Origin: Photobacterium profundum SS9
GTDB lineage: Bacteria > Pseudomonadota > Gammaproteobacteria > Enterobacterales > Vibrionaceae
Direction of reading: 5' to 3'
NCBI RefSeq assembly: GCF_000196255.1
Contig: NC_006370.1
Coordinates: forward strand, 3,423,411 to 3,487,410
Length of the DNA stretch: 64,000 nucleotides
How positions within the stretch are numbered: position 1 is the stretch's first letter; each line of letters begins with the position of its first letter. The position numbers and the translations under genes were made by a program. The notes under the pieces were generated by a model. The model ran no database searches. It saw only the letters and a program-made list of their open reading frames with translations, and was not told the origin of the DNA. This document shows, piece after piece, positions 19,797-28,938 of this stretch.

Positions 19797-20774
19797 TTAA
19801 GCATTATGTGGAACAGGATTGAATAATCGTGAAATTGGACGATAGAACGCTAAGTAGCGCATCGCGACATAAGATACAACTGCCGTTGATACATAAAGCT
19901 CAAGAGTTGCAAGGCTAAATACTTGCTGAACATATTCAGGTGCAAAACCATATGCTGCCATCCAAACTGCTGTTTTATAAAGCGCTGTTGCACCAATCAC
20001 CATTGGGAATGTAAATGCAGCATAGCCAGGACTGAAATCAAGACGTAATAAGCGAAAGAAAGCCACATAGATAACGAAAGTCATTAATACTGCAATACCA
20101 GCAAGTAAGCCAATAATCACTGGCGATGGATTTTGCACCACCGTTAAATAACCCGCTAGCGATAAACTCGCAGGCGCTGCCATTATCGCAATTGTTGGTT
20201 TGGCTGCATCTGGAATTTCATGGCTAAAAATCAAACGGTAAATCATGATAGGTAACATGACCGCATACACACCCATACCAAATACTAATAGCGCTTCAGC
20301 TATTGGACGTAAAGCCCCACCAGGGAAAGCCACATCAGCCACAATAAGGCCAATCGGTGGCACAAACCAACTAGGTACCATGTGGTGTAATTTAAATTCA
20401 ATCACACGGTGGTAAACAAACAGTACCAAGAAAACCAAATGCAAGATAACGGCAAATAACCACAATACCTGCGCAGCATACGGCGCATAAATGCCCACCG
20501 CTTTTGATACTGCCATCAAAGCCATTGCAAATGTTGGCACAACACTACCAACCACATGGTGGGTTAAGTCGTTCCAAAGTGACTTAGGATGAAAAAGAAA
20601 CTTTGTAGTAAGAATCACTAACAATATTGACGCAATCACAGCACCTGTAACCTGTCCTGTACCATTAAGATCGGCGGCATTTTCCCAGCACCAGCCAAGA
20701 CTTGCGATACCTAATGCCAAACCCGCCATAGGGGTTGGTGCGCCTGCTACTTTATTTTTAGTTGTTTTAATCAT
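19797..20774 (-). CDS. TDT-family (TehA/SLAC1-like) membrane transporter
   Basis: A 325-aa integral membrane protein with about ten hydrophobic segments, of the tellurite-resistance/dicarboxylate (TDT) family that includes TehA and the SLAC1 channel. The N-terminal APTPMAGLALGIASLGWCWE segment is typical. The natural substrate is an anion but cannot be read from sequence. The start at 20774 is chosen over one 51 bp upstream because GAGAGG stands 8 nt before it. It is divergent from a LysR-type regulator, which probably controls it. Confidence 0.85.
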   Translation of the reverse strand: MIKTTKNKVAGAPTPMAGLALGIASLGWCWENAADLNGTGQVTGAVIASILLVILTTKFLFHPKSLWNDLTHHVVGSVVPTFAMALMAVSKAVGIYAPYAAQVLWLFAVILHLVFLVLFVYHRVIEFKLHHMVPSWFVPPIGLIVADVAFPGGALRPIAEALLVFGMGVYAVMLPIMIYRLIFSHEIPDAAKPTIAIMAAPASLSLAGYLTVVQNPSPVIIGLLAGIAVLMTFVIYVAFFRLLRLDFSPGYAAFTFPMVIGATALYKTAVWMAAYGFAPEYVQQVFSLATLELYVSTAVVSYVAMRYLAFYRPISRLFNPVPHNA

Positions 20775-20861
20775 TTTGACCTCTCTAATTTCACCCCAAA
20801 TCTCATGTGTCATGGTTAAAACCATTTTGGGCTGAAAACATTAATCTCTGAACACGAAATG

Positions 20862-20911
20862 ATTGTATAAAATTTGAATGATTTATAATAATTGAATATA
20901 TTGAATACAAT
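20862..20911. promoter_or_regulatory. Candidate LysR operator region
   Basis: Between the divergent TDT and LysR genes an AT-rich stretch is bounded by ATTGTAT (20862-20868) and its complement ATACAAT (20905-20911). It contains three direct TTGAAT repeats. LysR proteins commonly bind such interrupted palindromes (T-N11-A type) in divergent intergenic regions. The assignment is by position and symmetry only. Confidence 0.4.
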
Positions 20912-20957
20912 ATTAAGTTTTGCTTAACGAAGATAACAACCACTAAGAAGGGGCAGT

Positions 20958-21848
20958 ATGAACATTGCGCTGAAGCAATTAAAAGTTTTCGTCACCGTCG
21001 CACAAGAACGGACCATTACGGCAGCAGCTGACAAACTATTTTTATCTAAGCCCGCTGTCAGCATGGCGTTATCAGAACTCGAAAAACAACTCGACCATAA
21101 ACTTTTTGATCGCAATAATAATCGTCTTATCATTAATGAACAAGGCAAGCGATTGCTTCCTCTAGCCGATGAATTACTGTCGCGCAGTCATTCCATTGAG
21201 AATTTATTTGATCAAACAGGCCCTGTCACAGGTAACCTGAAAATTGGCTCGAGTGATACGGTAGGCAATCAAATTACCCCATTTTTATTGAGAGATTTTC
21301 GCGAGAGCTCACAGCACTATAATCAATCACTGTTTATTTCTAATACCGCCCAGATTTGTCACAAATTGAGTGAATTTGAACTCGATATCGGTTTAGTCGA
21401 AGGTAAAGTACAGCAAAATGATCTTGTGACTGAACCTTGGCTCGATGATGAAATGGTTGTAGTTTGCCACCCAAGTCATCCGTTAACCTTGATTAATAAC
21501 CTGCGCTTGGTCGATTTAGAAAACTCTGAGTGGGTACTAAGAGAGCCAGGGTCTGGCACACGTGAATTCTTTTTAAATCGCATATCACCTCGGTTAGAAA
21601 AGTGGCATCAAGCATTTGAACTCAACACCACCGAAGCGATCATCAATTGTGTAGCTGCAAACTTAGGTATCACTTGCCTATCAAAGTTAGCCATTCAACA
21701 TGCCGTGAACGATAATCGATTGGTGATTCTTGAATTACCCTTAGATATGCGTCGCCAATATTGGTTACTTTTTCATAAAGAAAAATACCAAAGCCCACTT
21801 CTTAAACTATTCCTGAATTTTTGCCAGAAGTGGGATTTAAAGCGATAG
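20958..21848 (+). CDS. LysR-family transcriptional regulator
   Basis: A 296-aa LysR-type regulator: N-terminal helix-turn-helix (LKVFVTVAQERTITAAADKLF, SKPAVSMALSELEK) and a two-lobed effector domain (LKIGSSDTVGNQ, WVLREPGSGTREFF). The GSGTR segment resembles that of the CysB/YeiE-like branch. It starts at an ATG preceded by AAGGGG and is divergent from the TDT transporter gene, its likely target. The inducer is unknown. Confidence 0.88.
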   Translation: MNIALKQLKVFVTVAQERTITAAADKLFLSKPAVSMALSELEKQLDHKLFDRNNNRLIINEQGKRLLPLADELLSRSHSIENLFDQTGPVTGNLKIGSSDTVGNQITPFLLRDFRESSQHYNQSLFISNTAQICHKLSEFELDIGLVEGKVQQNDLVTEPWLDDEMVVVCHPSHPLTLINNLRLVDLENSEWVLREPGSGTREFFLNRISPRLEKWHQAFELNTTEAIINCVAANLGITCLSKLAIQHAVNDNRLVILELPLDMRRQYWLLFHKEKYQSPLLKLFLNFCQKWDLKR

Positions 21849-21865
21849 GTCTAACCTAGGATTCT

Positions 21866-22555
21866 CTATATCCGGTTATCACCGCAACTGAACGAAATGA
21901 TCTGGCTGATCTGAGATAAAGGACGGCCAGTTTCTTGCTGCCAATCATTAAACGCTTGTTGCGTGGCTAACAATGATTTTTGAGTATCTCGCCCCCCATC
22001 AATAACCCCAGTATTGCGTAGATAAGACTCCATATCTTGGGTCAATAAAAACGTATCTTTACCCATTACACGCAATGTATAAGGGCCAGTATTTCCACCA
22101 AGACGTTTGCCATTTTTTTTCATGTAACGCCATAAGCCAATAATGTCACTTTCCGGCCAGTCAGCGACCATTGCCGCAAAAGAGCCATACTCAAGTGCCG
22201 CCTCATGGATCATTTGTGCATTCGCGGGAATAGTCATCACTTTAGCAAGGTGGCGAATAATCGCAGGATCAGTCGCTTTTCGTTCCCACATATCTGTTGG
22301 CATCAACAGCATTTTTTCAATATTAAACTGAAAAAAGACCTCTTCGAAACTTGGCCACTTACTGCGTACCACTTTCCAACTAATACCGCATTGAAACACC
22401 TTCTGTGAAAACGCAGCTAGCCATCGATCATCAGGAATTGTTTTAATTTCCTGAGCGCTTAAAGGGACTGACAGTAAACTTTCCAGTTCATCATCTCCCC
22501 CTTTTCTTTCAGACGCTCGAGTATAAATTTGAGCAAATTTTTCTTTCACCATCAC
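21866..22555 (-). CDS. DNA-3-methyladenine glycosylase I (TagI)-like protein
   Basis: A 229-aa protein of the adenine-glycosylase (TagI/HhH-GPD) fold, which removes alkylated bases such as 3-methyladenine. The segment FSQKVFQCGISWKVVRSKWP corresponds to the family core helix region, and FNDWQQETGRPLSQISQIIS to the C-terminal helices. The canonical N-terminal Cys and His zinc ligands of E. coli Tag are not evident, so this is a Tag-related paralogue and its activity is uncertain. It is divergent from the SOS gene yebG. Confidence 0.75.
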   Translation of the reverse strand: MMVKEKFAQIYTRASERKGGDDELESLLSVPLSAQEIKTIPDDRWLAAFSQKVFQCGISWKVVRSKWPSFEEVFFQFNIEKMLLMPTDMWERKATDPAIIRHLAKVMTIPANAQMIHEAALEYGSFAAMVADWPESDIIGLWRYMKKNGKRLGGNTGPYTLRVMGKDTFLLTQDMESYLRNTGVIDGGRDTQKSLLATQQAFNDWQQETGRPLSQISQIISFSCGDNRI

Positions 22556-22593
22556 ATTAACACGCTTATCACTGGACAGAAGACGTCATACTA

Positions 22594-22609
22594 CTGTATA
22601 AGCAGCCAG
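22594..22609 (+). promoter_or_regulatory. LexA (SOS) box upstream of yebG
   Basis: The sequence CTG-N10-CAG (CTGTATAAGCAGCCAG) with flanking TA on both sides is a standard gammaproteobacterial LexA operator. It lies 27 bp before the yebG start, where binding would block transcription, in agreement with yebG being an SOS gene. Confidence 0.85.
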
Positions 22610-22635
22610 TAAATCAATTTCTGGAGAGGGTGACC

Positions 22636-22938
22636 ATGGCTGTTATCGTCAAATATGTAGTTGAGCGCAACGGAGAAGAAAAGATGACTTTCACCTCTAA
22701 GTCCGAAGCTGACGCATACGACAAAATGCTTGATATGGCTGATGAAATGTTTACTTTGCTTGCTGCTAGTGAACTTTTTGAAGATGAAGCTAAACAAGAA
22801 GAATTATCATTATTTTTAGCGCAAAAACGTGAAGAAGTATTGATTGCTCTAGGTGCTAAAAAAGCAAAGCCAGCACCTAAAAAGAAAACTGAATCTGCTA
22901 AAATTGTTGAAGAACAATCACAAGATGAAGCGGCTTAA
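22636..22938 (+). CDS. yebG: SOS-inducible protein YebG
   Basis: A 100-aa cytoplasmic protein of the YebG family, induced by DNA damage; the molecular role is not established. MAVIVKYVVERNGEEKMTF and the ADAYDKMLDMAD motif match the family, followed by a lysine-rich then acidic tail. The ATG at 22636 is chosen over a GTG 6 bp upstream because it aligns with E. coli YebG and has GGAGAGG in front. A LexA box lies directly upstream. Confidence 0.92.
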   Translation: MAVIVKYVVERNGEEKMTFTSKSEADAYDKMLDMADEMFTLLAASELFEDEAKQEELSLFLAQKREEVLIALGAKKAKPAPKKKTESAKIVEEQSQDEAA

Positions 22939-23010
22939 TCATTAATAATGATTTCAGAGGCAAACAATAACTGAGCTTAATCCTTCATTTTTTATTGTCT
23001 CTAAATGAAT

Positions 23011-23037
23011 AAACCTCCTATCTAGGGGGTTTTTTTA
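23011..23037 (+). terminator. Terminator after yebG
   Basis: AACCTCC and GGGGGTT form a short stem (with G-U pairing) followed by seven T residues. Confidence 0.75.
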
Positions 23038-23240
23038 TACATATTCAAATGTTGTCTTACTATTATTCTCGTCATATTGCTGTCATTTTTGACTGATTGC
23101 TTATTCAGCCCTTCTATATCGCTTCAAGTGTCTTTATGATGGTTTTAATGTAATACCAATTTATACAAATTCAGCGACGAGCTTTTTAATGATCAAACTG
23201 ATCCAGCTCTGAAAATATTTGAAATGGAGAACAATTAATA

Positions 23241-24272
23241 ATGGCTAGCTTTTCAATTGCCTTAGGTACTGCGACCAAAAACCGTGACGGAAAAATCATC
23301 GAAGCATTTTTCCCAACACCTGCGCTTAACCCTTCAGAAGAACTTGTTAAAGCAGTCGCTGCCGTTGTTTCTTATAAAGAAGGCAACCAGTCTATCGAAG
23401 TGACTCCAGCTCAATGCGCTGATCTTACGGTTATATTTCAAGCTGCTGGTGATGAAAAAAGCGCACAATTTGCAGCGAAAGCATCACAATCTTCACAGAC
23501 ATTGATTATTGTCATTCTAGCGACAGATGCAGCACCAACATCTGTTTCTGAAGGCTTCTTAAAGCTTCAACTTATCTCGCACCGCCTAGTGAAACCTCAT
23601 GGCGTAGTACTTGATGGTATCTTCGGCCTGCTACATAACATCGCATGGACCAATAAAGGACCTATCGATTTACCAGAGCTTGCAGAACGTCAAATGGATG
23701 CTCGCTTGAATGGTGAAGTTATCATCGTCGATTGTGTTGATAAATTCCCTAAAATGGTTGATTACATCGTACCTACGGGTATTCGTATCGCTGATACTTC
23801 CCGTGTTCGTTTAGGCGCACATGTTGGCGAAGGCACAACGGTAATGCATGAAGGCTTCATCAACTTCAATGCTGGTACAACTGGTGTGAGCATGGTTGAA
23901 GGTCGTATTTCTGCTGGCGTAATGGTTGGCGAAGGCTCTGATATTGGCGGCGGCGCTTCTATCATGGGTACATTGTCTGGTGGCGGTAAGATGGTTATCT
24001 CTATCGGCGAAAACTGCCTATTAGGCGCAAACGCTGGCTTGGGCTTCCCAATGGGCGATCGTTGTACTATTGAATCTGGTCTGTATGTAACAGCGGGTAC
24101 TAAGGTTCGCATGCTTGATAACGAAGGCAAAGAAGTTGAAATCGCCAAAGCACGCGATCTTGCAGGTAAAGCTGATCTACTGTTCCGTCGTAACTCAATC
24201 ACCGGTCAGATTGAATGTTTGACGAATAAGTCTGCGGTTGAGCTTAACAGTGAACTTCACAGCAATAACTAA
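23241..24272 (+). CDS. dapD: Tetrahydrodipicolinate N-succinyltransferase DapD
   Basis: Transfers succinyl from succinyl-CoA to tetrahydrodipicolinate in the succinylase branch of lysine/diaminopimelate synthesis. 343 aa, the longer form found in Vibrionaceae. The C-terminal half is a left-handed beta-helix with hexapeptide repeats (HVGEGTTVMHEGFINFNAGT, GGGASIMGTLSGGGK). GENCLLGANAGLGFPMGDRC follows the repeats. It stands alone, with a leader of about 300 bp from yebG and its own terminator; the leader holds AT-rich sequence and no recognised riboswitch. Confidence 0.93.
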   Translation: MASFSIALGTATKNRDGKIIEAFFPTPALNPSEELVKAVAAVVSYKEGNQSIEVTPAQCADLTVIFQAAGDEKSAQFAAKASQSSQTLIIVILATDAAPTSVSEGFLKLQLISHRLVKPHGVVLDGIFGLLHNIAWTNKGPIDLPELAERQMDARLNGEVIIVDCVDKFPKMVDYIVPTGIRIADTSRVRLGAHVGEGTTVMHEGFINFNAGTTGVSMVEGRISAGVMVGEGSDIGGGASIMGTLSGGGKMVISIGENCLLGANAGLGFPMGDRCTIESGLYVTAGTKVRMLDNEGKEVEIAKARDLAGKADLLFRRNSITGQIECLTNKSAVELNSELHSNN

Positions 24273-24314
24273 GCAAATTGCTTGGTAGATATGTGAATGT
24301 AAATATCACGCATT

Positions 24315-24341
24315 AAAAAGGCTACCTCGGTAGCCTTTTTT
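24315..24341. terminator. Terminator after dapD
   Basis: GGCTAC (24320-24325) and GTAGCC (24330-24335) around CTCG, with A and T runs extending the stem; usable in both directions. Confidence 0.85.
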
Positions 24342-24364
24342 GTCTCTAACTGAGGGAGTGAAAC

Positions 24365-24700
24365 TCAGTATCCACGCTCAATCACACTGTAGCTACTGCG
24401 CCCTTGTTTCGGGGCAGCACAATCATCGGGGTAACCTTGATTAATCACTGTTGTCACAGTTTGCCTTCCTGAACAGTAATCAAACCGCCCTTTAAGGTAA
24501 CCGGCTCGGTAAGATTCATATTCAGTTTCCGATAACGCACCAAGATCATTCAGTTTTTTCGCATTTAATTCACGGTAACCTTGCTCACCATGGTAAGCGC
24601 CAAGCTGCTGCCACTCCTTATTTTCAGAGAGATCGGCTTCGTACTGAGCAGCACAACCAGACAAGATGATCAGGGCAATAAACACCATTAACCTCACCAT
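24365..24700 (-). CDS. DUF2799-type small lipoprotein
   Basis: A 111-aa exported lipoprotein: hydrophobic signal, lipobox LSGC, lipidation at Cys16. The mature part carries the pattern WQQLGAYHGEQG ... YRAGYLKGRFDYC, seen in DUF2799 proteins, where a W-x-x-x-G-x-x-x-G block is followed by a Y-x-x-G-Y-x-x-G-x-x-x-x-C block. Function unknown. A second member is found at 56250-56648. Confidence 0.75.
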   Translation of the reverse strand: MVRLMVFIALIILSGCAAQYEADLSENKEWQQLGAYHGEQGYRELNAKKLNDLGALSETEYESYRAGYLKGRFDYCSGRQTVTTVINQGYPDDCAAPKQGRSSYSVIERGY

Positions 24701-24787
24701 ACTTATTTCCTCAACCTATGACGTTTCATTCTTAACTACTGATAGTCGTATCATTAGGTAAGTATGGTTCAATGTCTCTATTTCGGA

Positions 24788-25984
24788 TTAATTTAATGCC
24801 GCAGCTGCTTGTTTACCGCTTTCACTTTTTGCACCAATACGCACCAGTATCAGCCCCAAGCCTGCTGCCACTAACAAAACCAGCCCTAAATGCCACGCTT
24901 GGCTCATGCCTAATCGCAGTAAAAAACCACTGATCAATGATGCAAATACCATTTGGCAAGCTCCAGATAAGGCGGAAACCGTCCCTGCTCGGCTGCCATA
25001 CGGAATCAATAACATTGACTGTGCACATGGAAAAGCCATGCCATTTGCCATCGCTAATAAGAAGTGACCCGCACTGATCCACTGTGGAGTCATCGGAGAA
25101 AAGAACAGTACAATACCAGCAATTAAATGAAGAAAAGGCGCAATCTGCAACACTTTTTGCGTGCCGAAAATAGGACGTATTCGCTGGCATAACAAGCCAC
25201 CAGAAAGCATCCCGAATGCAGGAATCATCGCCCATAGTGCGTATTGTTCAGAACTCATACCTATTTGCACTTGCATAATAAACGGCATTAACGAGATCGA
25301 AATCACCACTAATGAAAAGTTGATCCAACCGATCCCAGCAAAACTAAGAAAGTGGCGTTCACGCATCAACGAGAAATAAGACCCCACCAATTTACCGACA
25401 GATTCAGGCTTATTAGTTTGATTAAGCGTTTCCGTAAAGGCAAATAACAGCACAAGCCAAATCAAACCGATATAGGCCAATAAAATAATAAATACCGTCA
25501 GCCAACCCCAATAATGGTTAACTAGCCCACCAATCACTGGCGCAACAATGGGCGTAAAAGCAGCAACAATAGCGACCCATGTCATCGCTTTTACAAAATT
25601 TTGATTTTGATAGGAATCACGCAAGGTGGCTCTTGCTAACACAGCAACACTACCTGCCCCCAAGCCTTGGATAAAGCGTCCGGCTAACAGCCATGAAAAT
25701 GAATCAGCATGCGTAACAGCAAGAATTAAACCGAGCAGGGCAATTAATAAGCCAGACAATAAAACAGGTCGACGGCCCAACACATCCGAAAGTGGACCAT
25801 ATACTAATTGCGAAGGACCAAAACCCAGAAGATAAACAGAGACTAATAATTGGGCTTGATCAGCGCTGACATTAAGATCTTGTGCGATCCACGGTAAGGA
25901 TGGGAATACTAACCCTAAGCTTAACTGTCCAATGCTGACCATTAAACACGCTAGTAATAAAGGTTTCCAGTTGAACCTTTCCAT
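24788..25984 (-). CDS. Bcr/CflA-family MFS drug efflux transporter
   Basis: A 398-aa major-facilitator protein with about 12 membrane segments. The loop motif YGPLSDVLGRRPVLL (MFS motif A, residues about 62-76) and the motif C-like GxxxAPxxGG region (FTPIVAPVIGGLV) mark the drug:H+ antiporter 12-TM group; the whole pattern fits Bcr/CflA/EmrD pumps. Substrates are not predictable. Monocistronic. Confidence 0.85.
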   Translation of the reverse strand: MERFNWKPLLLACLMVSIGQLSLGLVFPSLPWIAQDLNVSADQAQLLVSVYLLGFGPSQLVYGPLSDVLGRRPVLLSGLLIALLGLILAVTHADSFSWLLAGRFIQGLGAGSVAVLARATLRDSYQNQNFVKAMTWVAIVAAFTPIVAPVIGGLVNHYWGWLTVFIILLAYIGLIWLVLLFAFTETLNQTNKPESVGKLVGSYFSLMRERHFLSFAGIGWINFSLVVISISLMPFIMQVQIGMSSEQYALWAMIPAFGMLSGGLLCQRIRPIFGTQKVLQIAPFLHLIAGIVLFFSPMTPQWISAGHFLLAMANGMAFPCAQSMLLIPYGSRAGTVSALSGACQMVFASLISGFLLRLGMSQAWHLGLVLLVAAGLGLILVRIGAKSESGKQAAAALN

Positions 25985-26097
25985 ATTGCTCCTTATTTAT
26001 ACGATGTACCCTCCATTATGCACCTTATCAACAAAACGATAAGCAGCGTAAAAATAAGGCATAATTTCCCACTGGGAATGAATGCCTTGTTTGAATA

Positions 26098-26400
26098 TTA
26101 GTGCTTTTTAATTGTATATGTCAGTGGGTTTTTAAGTGAAAACTTACTGCCTGCAGTTTCAGCTTTACGCTGCTTCATTCCCAGTAATACTTCTTTCTGT
26201 ACACGTATAATAGAGAAGAAACGGATAACCATAAAGGCGATGAAGATCGGCATAATGAACTGTGCTATAGGCGCAGATTTCAGCACTAAATCATTTATTA
26301 GCCATACTGCGATCATCAATAACATAATGAAAAAAGAATGAGGCTTCAGAACAATTTTAACTTCGTCTTCATTTTCTGTTCTCTCATAAAAAAACTTCAT
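26098..26400 (-). CDS. Small hypothetical membrane protein
   Basis: I do not recognise this 100-aa protein. It has a charged N-terminus (MKFFYERTENEDEVKI), two hydrophobic segments (about residues 24-40 and 46-65) and a basic C-terminal tail, so it is probably an inner-membrane hairpin with both ends in the cytoplasm. It lies between the efflux pump and the decayed tRNA-Asp region, with no obvious partner. Confidence 0.6.
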   Translation of the reverse strand: MKFFYERTENEDEVKIVLKPHSFFIMLLMIAVWLINDLVLKSAPIAQFIMPIFIAFMVIRFFSIIRVQKEVLLGMKQRKAETAGSKFSLKNPLTYTIKKH

Positions 26401-26573
26401 GCATGTACCTATTTATTGGATCTTAGAAATTGCCCTAACACTCTCATAATCATCAAGCTGGTGACAAGTGCTTATTGAACTCGATTCCAAGTCAGTTGTA
26501 ACAATTTATTGGAACACGCTGTAAGTCATGCAAATGTTTATGGATACCAACCTCATGCTCTAGTGTGTAAAGT

Positions 26574-26680
26574 CACTAAGCTCTCCAATAAAAAGCTTAA
26601 CCAACTGAATGTCCACTTCGCAGTGTCTATTCAGTCCTAATTCCATTTTATACAGACGTAAAAAAGCCCTAATTTTTCCT
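26574..26680 (-). pseudogene. Decayed tRNA-Asp/terminator module (copy C, left part)
   Basis: The stretch matches, base for base over long runs, the spacer and tRNA 5' half found at 29557-29647 and around the intact tRNA-Asp: CTAAGCTCT, then TTAACCAACTGAA, CGCAGTGTCTATTCAG and CAGACGTAAAAAAGCCC. The terminator arm is interrupted by the IS3-family element, and its right-hand partner (GGGGGCTTCTTCAATAATGG) appears after the element at 28362-28381. Confidence 0.65.
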
Positions 26681-26742
26681 GCTCTACCTTCCCCCTGTGT
26701 CAGACTACTTATCGCTTCTAATTTTCATTAGAGGTATTAAAA

Positions 26743-27264
26743 ATGAGTGTAAAATTCACCGAAGCATTTAAGATACAAGCTGTTCAAAAAGCACTTAACC
26801 GATCTGCTGACAGTAACATTAAAGACGTTGCTGACTCATTAGGTGTTGGCTTTTCAACCTTAACCAAATGGATCCGACAAGCCAAAAATCATGAATTTGA
26901 AATGGCTTCAGAAGCTGAGTTAAAAATGATGTCTAATGAGAAACGTCCACAAGATTGGACTCTAGAAGAACGACTTGAAATTATCATCCAGTGTGCTGCC
27001 TTGGATGAGAAAGCTATCAATGAATTGTGTCGTGAAAGCGGCATTTATCCTCATCATATTCAGCAATGGAAGACGGATTTTGTTAATGGCAAAAAATCAT
27101 CTTCAGTAACACCAAGATCGGGTGAAGTGAAAGAGCTGAAAATAGAGAATAAAGCACTTAAAAAAGAGTTAAACCGCAAGGATAAAGCGCTGGCTGAAAC
27201 GGCCGCATTGTTAGTTCTCCAAAAAAAAGTAAACGCCATCTGGGGAGCCGACGAGGACAGCTAA
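26743..27264 (+). CDS. IS3-family transposase OrfA
   Basis: OrfA of the IS3 element, 173 aa, with two helix-turn-helix segments (residues about 5-45: VQKALNRSADSNIKDVADSL, then STLTKWIRQ; and about 65-110) and a leucine-zipper-like tail. Near its end, a run of eight A residues followed by G (27221-27229) is a typical slippery site. A -1 shift there enters the orfB frame, which would normally make the OrfAB transposase. Confidence 0.85.
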   Translation: MSVKFTEAFKIQAVQKALNRSADSNIKDVADSLGVGFSTLTKWIRQAKNHEFEMASEAELKMMSNEKRPQDWTLEERLEIIIQCAALDEKAINELCRESGIYPHHIQQWKTDFVNGKKSSSVTPRSGEVKELKIENKALKKELNRKDKALAETAALLVLQKKVNAIWGADEDS

Positions 27265-28316
27265 TAACAAACAGCGAACGTGAAGAAATCCTTAGCTTGA
27301 TCAACGAGGCTCAGGCAGCAGGAGCTCGGCAGTCTCAAGCCTGTAAAATTATTGGCCTGAATTCAAAAACCATACAGCGCTAGAAATGCAACGATAACAC
27401 CCATGACAAGCGGTTAAATGCTCAAAAGGCACCCAAAAACAAGCTAACAGACTTGGAGAGGCAACGTATTATTAATGTTGCCAATGACGCTGCATATACA
27501 AATTTACCTCCGAATCAGATAGTGCCGATACTGGCAGATAAAGGGATTTATCTGGGTTCTGAGTCAACCTTTTATAGGATTTTGAAAGCACATAAGCTGT
27601 TAAATCATAGACAACGGAGCAAACCGTGCCAGAAAGTAAAAAAACCAAAAGCATTGGTTGCAACGGGCCCAAACCAGATCTACACATGGGATATTACCTA
27701 TTTGCCGACAACAGTGAAGGGATTATTTTTCTACCTTTATATGGTTATGGACGTTTTCAGTAGAAAAGTTGTTGGCTGGCAGGTACATGATAATGAGTCG
27801 AGTGCCTTAGCAGCAGATTTGATGACTGACATTTGTAAACGTGAGGACATTAAACGAGGCCAGGTGGTACTACATTCGGATAACGGTAGTCCGATGAAGG
27901 GAGCTACAATGTTAGCTACACTGCAAGAGTTAGGTATTATGCCATCGCTGAGCAGGCCGTCTGTAAGTAATGATAATCCGTATTCAGAGTCACTGTTTAG
28001 AACGTTAAAATACCGTCCTGAGTACCCTGAAAAAGCCTTTTTGAATATAGCCACATCACGTCGTTGGGTAGATGATTTTGTTTGTTGGTATAACAATGAA
28101 CACCGACATAGCGGGATTAAATTTGTTACGCCAGCACAGCGTCATACAGGGAGAGATATCGAAATTTTAGCGCAACGAACTCGGTTATATCATGCTGCGA
28201 AAGCACGACATCCAGAGCGATGGAGTGGCAATATTAAAAATTTAGAACCAGTCGGTTCTGTATACCTGAATCCTGAAAAAGGGAAAGCTAATAGCAAAGA
28301 GGTCGAGGCGGCATAA
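27222..28316 (+). pseudogene. IS3-family transposase OrfB, nonsense-interrupted
   Basis: The -1 frame continues from the slippery site through SEREEILSLINEAQAAGARQ to an in-frame TAG at 27381-27383, in a place where the family usually has tryptophan (TIQR-stop-K). Beyond it the frame is open from 27384 to 28316. The catalytic domain looks intact: D in TWDITYLPT, D in LHSDNGSPM, E in SESLFRTLKYRPEYP. A 287-aa product could start internally at 27453, but it would lack the OrfA DNA-binding part. Confidence 0.85.
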
Positions 28317-28361
28317 TATTTAACTAACAGGCGACAAGTAGCTTGAAAATCGCCGCCTTAG

Positions 28362-28400
28362 AGGGGGCTTCTTCAATAATGGCTACGTTAACGGGACTTT
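28362..28400 (-). pseudogene. tRNA-Asp acceptor remnant between the two insertion sequences
   Basis: GGGGGCTTCTTCAATAATGG followed by ACGGGA repeats the end of the intact tRNA-Asp and its terminator (29660-29693). This is the 3' (acceptor side, minus strand) remnant of a second tRNA-Asp copy; the remainder is beyond the IS630 element at 29530-29612. Confidence 0.6.
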
Positions 28401-28466
28401 CTATTATACCATTCTAGTTAAATATATGATCTAATTGAGGCTATCTACTTTGTCTGAGTTATTGCC

Positions 28467-28937
28467 ATGGATAGCCTTAATAATATCGACTTTAAATCCC
28501 TTGCCAGCAAACAAACATCTATCCAGATGAAAATGCGCTTTTTAGCACTGGCTCACTTCCAAGATGGCCATTCACGCACTCAAATTGCTAAGTACCTAAA
28601 GGTAAGCCGTACCAGTGTAAACAAATGGATTCAGGTTTTTCTTGAAGAGGGACTCGACGGACTAAAGGAAAAACCTCGTACCGGACGCCCTTCTTTTCTC
28701 TCTCATCAAGAAAGGCAACTGCTCGCCAAGTACATTGAAGAAAACGCGGCTAAACCTGATGGTGGCAGACTCACAGGTCATGATATTCATAACTACATCA
28801 CGCAGACATTTGGCAAAGCATACCACCCAGACTACATTTATATATTGCTCAAAAAAATGGGTTTTTCATGGATAACCTCCCGCTCAAAGCACCCTAAGCA
28901 GTGCGATAAAATCCAAGACGATTTTAAAAAAATTTAA
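28467..28937 (+). pseudogene. IS630-family transposase, N-terminal part
   Basis: 156 aa with two helix-turn-helix motifs: SRTQIAKYLKVSRTSVNKW and the C-terminal winged part DYIYILLKKMGFSW. This is the DNA-binding region of an IS630 transposase. The frame ends in KKI at a TAA created after a run of seven A residues (28925-28932 region). One A fewer would join it directly to the next ORF. It could be mutation, or recoding/transcript slippage. Confidence 0.8.
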
Positions 28938-28938
28938 A

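Larger units (their letters stand above)
26696..28350 (+). mobile_element. IS3-family insertion sequence, defective
   Basis: The element carries orfA and orfB in the IS3 arrangement and imperfect terminal inverted repeats: 26701-26721 matches the reverse complement of 28325-28345 at about 15 of 21 positions. Outer ends are estimated and no clear target duplication was read. The two flanks correspond to two halves of a tRNA-Asp/terminator module, so the element interrupted one. It is defective because orfB has an in-frame TAG. Confidence 0.8.

Noticed and set aside
26401..26570. Possible transposase or gene fragment before the tRNA-Asp remnant
   Set aside because: Short open stretches exist, but no convincing protein motif was seen; nothing can be supported here.
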